Shown here piece by piece: positions 58,970 through 64,000 of a DNA stretch of 64,000 nucleotides. Below the pieces are notes generated by a model. The model searched no databases. It was given only the letters and a program-made list of their open reading frames with translations, and had not been told where the DNA came from. Position numbers and translations under genes: made by a program. The stretch is from Podochytrium sp. JEL0797. Its lineage: Eukaryota > Chytridiomycota > Chytridiomycetes > Chytridiales > Chytriomycetaceae. The stretch's first letter is position 1; every line of letters starts with the position of its first letter. The stretch lies in contig JADGJG010000024.1 of the NCBI GenBank assembly GCA_027596195.1, forward strand, positions 1-64,000. Direction: 5' to 3'.

Positions 58970-59040
58970 TCGTGAGTTGAACTTTTTTTTCGTTTCTCGA
59001 AGCCAAAAAATAATGTTCTTCCCCCCCATCTTGCACAGTC

Positions 59041-59165
59041 ACGTACCTATTTTCCCTTTTTTGAATATGAAATATTTTCGAATTCTTTCGCAGAGAGTGG
59101 TTGCAGTAAAGTTTATTCCTCTTTCTTGATTAACTCCCTCCCACGATATCGCGCATCCTACAATT
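59041..59165. other. Right flank of the array
   Basis: 125 bp of unique AT-rich sequence between the array and the stop of the ADP-ribosylglycohydrolase gene. No repeat of the array's left flank is seen, so no target-site duplication was found. Confidence 0.6.
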
Positions 59166-60431
59166 TCACTGCAACAACATATTTGCCAAAAGCTCACTTC
59201 GTTCTTTCAACCACCCAACATCCCTGAGCCCTTCCACCCACTCCTTCGGCAAATTCTTTTCACCAACAAAAGCCCCCATCAACGCGCCTGCAACCGCGCC
59301 ATTCGTATCCGCATCACCGCCCTCCAAAATCAACTCCAACAATATGCGCCGAAACTCTCGTCCCACAGCCACTCTCGAACTTCCATCCAACCCGATTCCA
59401 CCGTCGTCCAAAACCATGGACATCCGCATCAAACAGAACACACCACTCCCCAAGCATTTGTACGTGAATCCGATGCTGGATCCTTCATCCAACTCAAAGT
59501 CCGCGAGGGTGGAAGTCGGGTCAATGGCCATCGAAATGTACCTGTCCAAGGCTGCGGGGTCGCGCAGGTGGGTGCGGCATCTGGCCGTCACCGCGAGGAT
59601 CGTTTCCATGAGGAAGCGGGTGCGCCCCACGACGAAATCACAACCCGCCAGAAAGATGGCAATCAAGCGACAAACAATGCGACACGACGCAATGCACCGG
59701 TCATCGGCATGGGTGACTGTGCAGACACGGTCCGCATTGCCCTCGACCACAGCTTCGTCCCAAAAAAAGGGAACAGCACATACAGCCGTCCGCATGATGG
59801 CCCCGTTCGAGGCCATGTTGTTTGCGTAATGGTGTTGGATGTCGGTGGCGGCTTGCGCTGGATTCTCTAAAAACCGGGGATGACTCAAAACGGACCCAAC
59901 CGTGAGTCCAATTCCGTAAGCTGGTTTCGAGAGTTCCTGGATACCGTGGAAGGACCACGCGTAGAGTCTGGAGGCGAACAATTTCGGGTCCACCGTCTTG
60001 GTTCCGGGTCGGGATGCGTACGACACGAGGATGGTATCCAGGATGAGCAAAGCTTGGTCCGTGTCATCGGTCCACGAGCCCTCCTTGAATTTGGACCGAT
60101 GTCTGTCTTGCAGAAATGGATGCGATTGCGCTTCGTCGTCGTCGTCCTCGTCGTTGGATTGTTTTCCGAATCGAATTTTCGAAGACGGGTAAACGTGGGC
60201 AATCTGCTTCTTGTTCAAGAACTCTGTGGAGAGGCCGAATGCGTCGCCCAGCGCAGTGCCGACGAGCAGCCCAGCGATCCTGGTGCGAAGTTGGTCGTTC
60301 GAGAGTCGCGTGGCGCCTTGGGGCAGACGGCACTGGCTGAGTGTGATTTGCTCCGCCTCGGTGAAGGTTTCTTTGATGGGGATCACGTCCGGGATGGGAC
60401 GAAAGGGCTGAATGGGAGGTTGATTTCCCAT
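59166..60431 (-). CDS. ADP-ribosylglycohydrolase family protein
   Basis: Single-exon gene of 421 residues. The ADP-ribosylglycohydrolase (DraG/ARH) fold is shown by GLLVGTALGDAFGLSTEF near the N-terminus, SWTDDTDQALLIL (metal-binding TDDT), ASNGAIMRTAV, and the C-terminal GGDADTNGAVAGALMGAFVG (second metal site D-x-D-T-N). These motifs bind the two Mg ions that activate water for removal of ADP-ribose from proteins. The insert QSNDEDDDDEAQ is acidic and probably a loop. Length is normal for the family and all key motifs are intact. The start MGNQPPIQPF is the first ATG after a T/A-rich leader. It lies close to the nuclease array, but no functional link is evident. Confidence 0.93.
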   Translation of the reverse strand: MGNQPPIQPFRPIPDVIPIKETFTEAEQITLSQCRLPQGATRLSNDQLRTRIAGLLVGTALGDAFGLSTEFLNKKQIAHVYPSSKIRFGKQSNDEDDDDEAQSHPFLQDRHRSKFKEGSWTDDTDQALLILDTILVSYASRPGTKTVDPKLFASRLYAWSFHGIQELSKPAYGIGLTVGSVLSHPRFLENPAQAATDIQHHYANNMASNGAIMRTAVCAVPFFWDEAVVEGNADRVCTVTHADDRCIASCRIVCRLIAIFLAGCDFVVGRTRFLMETILAVTARCRTHLRDPAALDRYISMAIDPTSTLADFELDEGSSIGFTYKCLGSGVFCLMRMSMVLDDGGIGLDGSSRVAVGREFRRILLELILEGGDADTNGAVAGALMGAFVGEKNLPKEWVEGLRDVGWLKERSELLANMLLQ

Positions 60432-60511
60432 TTGATTGATAAAAATTTCAAAAAAAAATTTTTTTTCTCATGATTTGGGAGCAAAAAAGAAGAGTGAGCA
60501 GCGCAAAGCAC

Positions 60512-60766
60512 TCAAAGAAGGAGGCGATAAGCGGAGACAGCGGTGAAGATGGCAGTGATTGTGAGAAGTGACTTGGCCTTGATCCGTCGCGAACGGTTGC
60601 CAGCTTGGACTGGGAATCGAATGGCCCGGCAAGTGGGAGACAACGTGGTTGGCTTGGAGGCCAAGGGTCGGCCGGTAGTAAAGAAACAATGGGAAGACGT
60701 GGACCTATGTGCCCGAAGATGGGAGTGACCGCACGAGGAAAATCCTGGAAAATCCCACGAGCCCAT
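60512..60766 (-). CDS. Possible small membrane protein (weak)
   Basis: An 84-codon open stretch, MGSWDFPGFSSCG... ending in a basic segment (AGNRSRRIKAK) and a hydrophobic C-terminus (SLLTITAIFTAVSAYRLLL). It is about as long as small organellar assembly factors, but I recognise no family. An overlapping plus-strand stretch (60543-60728) is an equally unproven alternative. Kept only because of the basic-plus-hydrophobic end. Confidence 0.25.
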   Translation of the reverse strand: MGSWDFPGFSSCGHSHLRAHRSTSSHCFFTTGRPLASKPTTLSPTCRAIRFPVQAGNRSRRIKAKSLLTITAIFTAVSAYRLLL

Positions 60767-61016
60767 TTTGTGTATTGACCGACTCTAAAGCAAGTTTTAG
60801 ACTATGAGTGTTACGTGTCGGTTACGTGTCAAAACCAATTATAGTGGGTTGATTCCCTCTGATTCCCACAAACTTGAGAGGGGAAACGCGTCATTCAATT
60901 GCTTTTGCGCCGGTGAATTTCACAACGGGGCTGCTTACCGTTATTTGAAAGTTAAGATATACAGCTCCGCTACCTCCGCGCGAAAGCAGGCAAGCCGAGG
61001 TAATGGAGGTGCTCAC

Positions 61017-61436
61017 AATGAAAACGCGACTCGCGGCGTTGCGGACCGGGAATGTGAGCGTGATGTGGGCAGGTGGAGGTTTGGGGGAGTCAGTAAGGTA
61101 CGCAATTGTAGTCGAAGTGACGTTGAGTAGGTGGTGTCCCGGAAAGAGCTGCAATTCTAAGGGAAAAGGGGGGGGGATTAGTACGTCCATCCGCCCCATG
61201 CCAAGCAAAATCAAATCAAACACAACATCCTTGTCCCCAAACACACTCTTCAATTGAGAAATGTAGTCTTGCGCAAAGCTGGCAGTTTCGGATTCAGATC
61301 ACGCGCCGTTTTCGGAAGTAAGCAGGGCATCGTTGATGGGGTGGATTTGGTTTGATGGAATGGAAACCTTATAGAGGAGTTCCTTGCGCAAAAAGCAGAT
61401 GTTGGAGTCTGGGTGGTTGTTTAGTACACATCTGGA
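61017..61436 (-). pseudogene. 6-phosphogluconolactonase pseudogene fragment
   Basis: Minus-strand reading gives RCVLNNHPDSN, LLYKVSIPSNQIHPIND, AQDYISQLKSVFGDKDVVFD, LILLGMG, then after a likely intron LFPGHHLLNVTSTTIAYLTD, SPKPPPAHITLTFPVRNAAS and RVFIV. This is the middle of the 6-phosphogluconolactonase (Sol/PGL) family, the second enzyme of the oxidative pentose phosphate pathway. There is an in-frame TGA after SENGA, a one-base loss around the GMG-(A)DG substrate motif, and the HTCS part is missing. The 5' third is cut off at about 61436 by a duplicated F-box gene tail, and the 3' end is not found. Confidence 0.8.
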
Positions 61437-61448
61437 TGAAATCATGAA

Positions 61449-61877
61449 AACGAAGAGTCTCGGAAACCTCTCGACAACAGGTCTCCCAATCTCTGCAGCG
61501 GGATCATCAACCCCCACCATGACCCCTGACCGCGCGACCACTCCCACCAACAAGACCCCAGGCCGCGCGACCCCCACCGCCACCACAACTCCATCCTCAG
61601 GTCTCGACCGATGGCGCCGCACTGTTCACATCACTGCGTCACCAGCACCCCCCCACTGACGGAGGGTTAATAGATCGGTGGAGGAAAAGTGTTGGGGCGG
61701 GTTGGAGTGAGATTCCTGGGCCTGCTGCGAGTGGTGGGAGTACTGGTGTTGGAGGTGGGAATCTTGGGAGTTGGTTGAGGCCGACGCGGTTGCGGTGATG
61801 GGGGGGGGGTGGGAATTGTTTTTTTGTTTGTTTTGCATTTTACATAAGTAGTACCCATGAAGAATAGAGGTGGTTTG
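61449..61877 (+). pseudogene. Duplicated 3' end of the F-box/LRR gene
   Basis: Diverged copy of 39299-39778, including the end of the coding region (SLGNLSTTGLP, NKTPGRATPTATTTPSSG, LDRWRRTVH) and about 95 bp of 3' untranslated sequence (GTACCCATGAAGAATAGAGG). It carries an insertion of a duplicated TPT/ATTPTNK stretch, a deletion over the third tail motif, and a stop after SPAPPH. It has no promoter or F-box and is joined to the broken 6-phosphogluconolactonase gene. Confidence 0.85.
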
Positions 61878-62073
61878 TTAGTGGTTTGTTTTGCTCAATT
61901 TTAAGTTTGTTAGTGGATGTTTCCATTTCTCGAATTCTCCTTCAATTTTTGCCCTTCACTGAACTGCACCCCCCTCCCCTTCACTGCCATCTTCTCTTTT
62001 TAAAATGCCATTCCTCTGATTATTACTGATATTTGCAAAAAACAAAACAGAAAAAACTGGAATCAAAAAAAAA
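61878..62073. other. AT-rich spacer
   Basis: No gene or repeat recognised beyond homopolymer A and C runs. Confidence 0.6.
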
Positions 62074-62925
62074 TCACATGCAAACATGCCCCGAAATCCG
62101 TTCATGCCTCCTCAACTCCTGCGCCCTGCGATACTTTGCGTCACACCCCTCCACCAAACACACAAACGGCTTCTCCCCTGAATGACTCACTAAATGACTT
62201 TGCAGGTGGTGTTTCCTTCTGAACCGCTTGACACACCCGGGGACTGTGCAGAGATATTTGCCAGGAAGCGGTTGCGGTGTATTGAGTTGCGCCACGCTGG
62301 TGATTCCCGCGTTTTGTCCCCGCTGGAGGACCGGAGAAGCGACGAGTGGGGGTGGTGGTGGCGCAGCGGTGGCAGCATCAAAGTGGGACGGAGTGGTGTT
62401 GGCGTATGGGTGAGTTGGGAGGGAAAGAGAGGACAGAGAAGAGGAAGGAGGATTTGATTCCGACTTGTTATATTCTTGGTGTGAAGCAAAGTAGTTCGGG
62501 TGGTACACAGGCCAGCTGTGGCTCTTGACGGTGGAATAACTGGTGGGGTGTGGAAACGAGTAACTCGAATTCGGAAATAGATGGGGGTAGTTGCTGTGGT
62601 TGTGTTGAGTTGCAGTGATAAGGCCGAGGTGGGCCTTTAGGTGAATCGAGATTTTGGGGGTTGCTGGAGGAGTCTGGTAAATGAGGTGGGAGATTCCAGG
62701 GAGAGGTGTAATGGTGCGTGCTGGTAGAAGAGGTGGTTGTTTGAGTGGTAACTCAGGAGGCTGCAAAGGAGAGGTCTTGTCGCAAGAAACAAAGGACAAC
62801 TGTCCGTCAGACGGGATAGCTTCTGCTTCGGAATCGGATGCGATGGGAAGCAGAAGGCTTTGGATGTTCATCATGTCGGGCTCTTTGGTGTAGTGAAATT
62901 TCGAATTGACTTTTTGAATCGACAT
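62074..62925 (-). CDS. Two-finger C2H2 zinc-finger protein
   Basis: Single-exon gene of 283 residues starting MSIQKVNSKFHYTKEP. The first 210 residues are Ser/Pro/His-rich and disordered. The C-terminus has two adjacent C2H2 fingers: CTVPGCVKRFRRKHHLQSH (C-x4-C, HxxxH) then a linker HSGEKPFVC, and CLVEGCDAKYRRAQELRRH with a terminal HERISGH. The TGEKP-like linker indicates DNA binding, so a transcription factor is likely. The layout resembles stress/development regulators of fungi, but no specific orthology is claimed. It is not related to the nuclease's fingers beyond the general fold. Confidence 0.82.
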   Translation of the reverse strand: MSIQKVNSKFHYTKEPDMMNIQSLLLPIASDSEAEAIPSDGQLSFVSCDKTSPLQPPELPLKQPPLLPARTITPLPGISHLIYQTPPATPKISIHLKAHLGLITATQHNHSNYPHLFPNSSYSFPHPTSYSTVKSHSWPVYHPNYFASHQEYNKSESNPPSSSLSSLSLPTHPYANTTPSHFDAATAAPPPPPLVASPVLQRGQNAGITSVAQLNTPQPLPGKYLCTVPGCVKRFRRKHHLQSHLVSHSGEKPFVCLVEGCDAKYRRAQELRRHERISGHVCM

Positions 62926-63051
62926 GCAAAAAATTCATAATTAATTTTTTGATCGCGAGTTTGACATGTTCGGATCACGTTCGGAATAAATTCAAACGAA
63001 ATTATTTTTTAAATTCCAGAGAAACAAACAAAACAGAGACAAAATTTATCT

Positions 63052-64000
63052 TCATTTTTTTCCCTCTTCCTCTTTCTCATTCGCGGCAACAACCGCAGGT
63101 TTCCCCCCAAACATCCACCCAATCCAAGTCGCCTTCCCCTCCTTTTTGACACCTTCGTTTTCCAAATCCTTTTGATAAAATCCAAGAATATCATCTTGAA
63201 CTAGAAAATCATCATCCGTGAGCGCCGCCGCGGAATCCGGCGCAGGAACGACAACAGAACCACCAAGAGCACCAACAACCGATGGAAGAGCATCAACAGA
63301 ACCACCCACAACACCACCAACAGATGGAGGAGCAACAACAACCGCAGGATTCGGACTCGACCTCGAAGGACCAACAGAAGAAACGCGCGTTTTTTCCACA
63401 GTCGAAACACCACCATAAGACACAGACTCAACCGCTGCGATTGGGCTCTTTTTGGATCGACTCAGAGAAGTCCAAATAGACGTAGCGACGACAGGTGATG
63501 GAGGAGTATCGCGTTGGAGTTGTGGGACGGGCGGGAGTGGCTCTGAGGGGGTTGCCAAGGGTTTGGGAGACGCAGAAAGCCCCGTTGAAACGAGACTGCG
63601 AGCGCGTGGGGGTCGCACACGTGGGGCTACTTTTGAAGTTGGAGATGCGTGGGCAGGTTGATTCATGTGAAGAAGAGCCGGCACAACAGGGGGTCGAGGA
63701 TGAGTGGTTGCAACTGGAGAAGGGTGAGGGGAGAATTGCGGAGGCTTGGATCCGTCGGAACCTTGTCGGATTGGCGGGGGAGCTGGCTGACCCGGAACAA
63801 AGCCAGCTGGGATCGCAGATGGCGACGGCAGAGAATGTACTGGTTGGACTTGGACCATCGGGAATTCGTTCGTCAACGGAACGGGAGGAGTTGCTGGCTT
63901 TCCGGCGTTCTTGAATTCGGGGAACATCTCGTCCAGAGAATTTGCATACAAATCCAAAATCGCGTCGCCGTTGGATGCTGGAGTCGGGTCCACAACTTCT
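63052..64000 (-). CDS. Pro/Ser/Val-rich protein, 5' end beyond window
   Basis: Minus-strand frame open from the right edge to the stop at 63052. No ATG is seen in the window part (it begins at a GTG codon within EVVDPTPASNG), so the start lies outside. The first part has ILDLYANSLDEMFPEF, the middle is Pro/Ser/Val-rich low complexity, and the C-terminus is DDDFLVQDDILGFYQKDLEN followed by a charged end (ANEKEEEGKK). No domain was recognised. The conserved-looking acidic C-terminal helix may be a binding motif; function unknown. Confidence 0.6.
   Translation of the reverse strand, partial: EVVDPTPASNGDAILDLYANSLDEMFPEFKNAGKPATPPVPLTNEFPMVQVQPVHSLPSPSAIPAGFVPGQPAPPPIRQGSDGSKPPQFSPHPSPVATTHPRPPVVPALLHMNQPAHASPTSKVAPRVRPPRARSLVSTGLSASPKPLATPSEPLPPVPQLQRDTPPSPVVATSIWTSLSRSKKSPIAAVESVSYGGVSTVEKTRVSSVGPSRSSPNPAVVVAPPSVGGVVGGSVDALPSVVGALGGSVVVPAPDSAAALTDDDFLVQDDILGFYQKDLENEGVKKEGKATWIGWMFGGKPAVVAANEKEEEGKK

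Larger units (their letters stand above)
49495..59040 (+). repeat. 9,546-bp tandem unit, copy 2 (Fanzor-bearing)
   Basis: Second direct copy, contiguous with copy 1 and 13 bp longer because of a C-rich insertion in intron 2 (about 50338-50352). It ends at the same CACAGTC as copy 1, followed by unique sequence. Very few substitutions separate the copies. Confidence 0.92.

Noticed and set aside
1..64000. CRISPR arrays, tRNA or rRNA genes
   Set aside because: None recognised on reading; the repeats present are coding tandem repeats or large duplications.

Overview
The window is nuclear DNA of an intron-rich eukaryote, most likely an early-diverging (chytrid-type) fungus. Evidence: many short GT-AG introns (about 40-100 bp), fungal housekeeping genes (SEC24, a RAD16-like repair ATPase, an SMC5 relic, a Nup50/Nup2-type nucleoporin, 6-phosphogluconolactonase), secreted Ser/Thr-rich proteins, and a Fanzor (eukaryotic TnpB-like) nuclease. 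The lineage is an inference; no rRNA or mitochondrial marker is present.

Layout. 1-14,073 is mostly minus-strand genes: a cytochrome b561-type membrane protein (runs off the left edge), a RanBP2-zinc-finger nucleoporin, SEC24, relics (an LRR fragment and a duplicated RhoGAP tail), a RhoGAP protein and a RAD16-like SNF2/RING protein that lacks its DEAH box. 14,170-16,222 holds two tandem paralogous secreted proteins and three copies of a 23-bp upstream motif. 16,438-17,690 is a broken SMC5 gene that ends next to a Copia-type retroelement. 17,695-29,165 is that element in two head-to-tail copies. It carries at least six spliceosomal introns, lacks the integrase core and is frameshifted differently in each copy. 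29,166-36,445 has a hairpin-bearing spacer, a small secreted repeat protein and a 1,649-residue double-MATH membrane protein. 36,696-39,684 is an F-box/LRR gene.

The centrepiece is 39,962-59,040, two abutting direct copies of a 9.53-9.55 kb unit. Each holds one 14-exon gene that I could splice by eye into one uninterrupted frame of 2,726 codons. The predicted protein has an NLS, three N-terminal C2H2 fingers, about 1,700 residues with no domain I recognise, another C2H2-like finger, and a C-terminal split RuvC nuclease with a TnpB-type zinc ribbon. Its catalytic glutamate sits in the shifted position typical of Fanzors. Each copy also has a strong leader hairpin. This giant zinc-finger-Fanzor gene and its recent tandem duplication are the best candidate for a new system here.

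Right of the array (59,166-64,000) are an ADP-ribosylglycohydrolase gene, a 5'-truncated 6-phosphogluconolactonase pseudogene joined to a duplicated 3' end of the F-box/LRR gene, a two-finger C2H2 protein and a partial Pro/Ser/Val-rich protein leaving the right edge.
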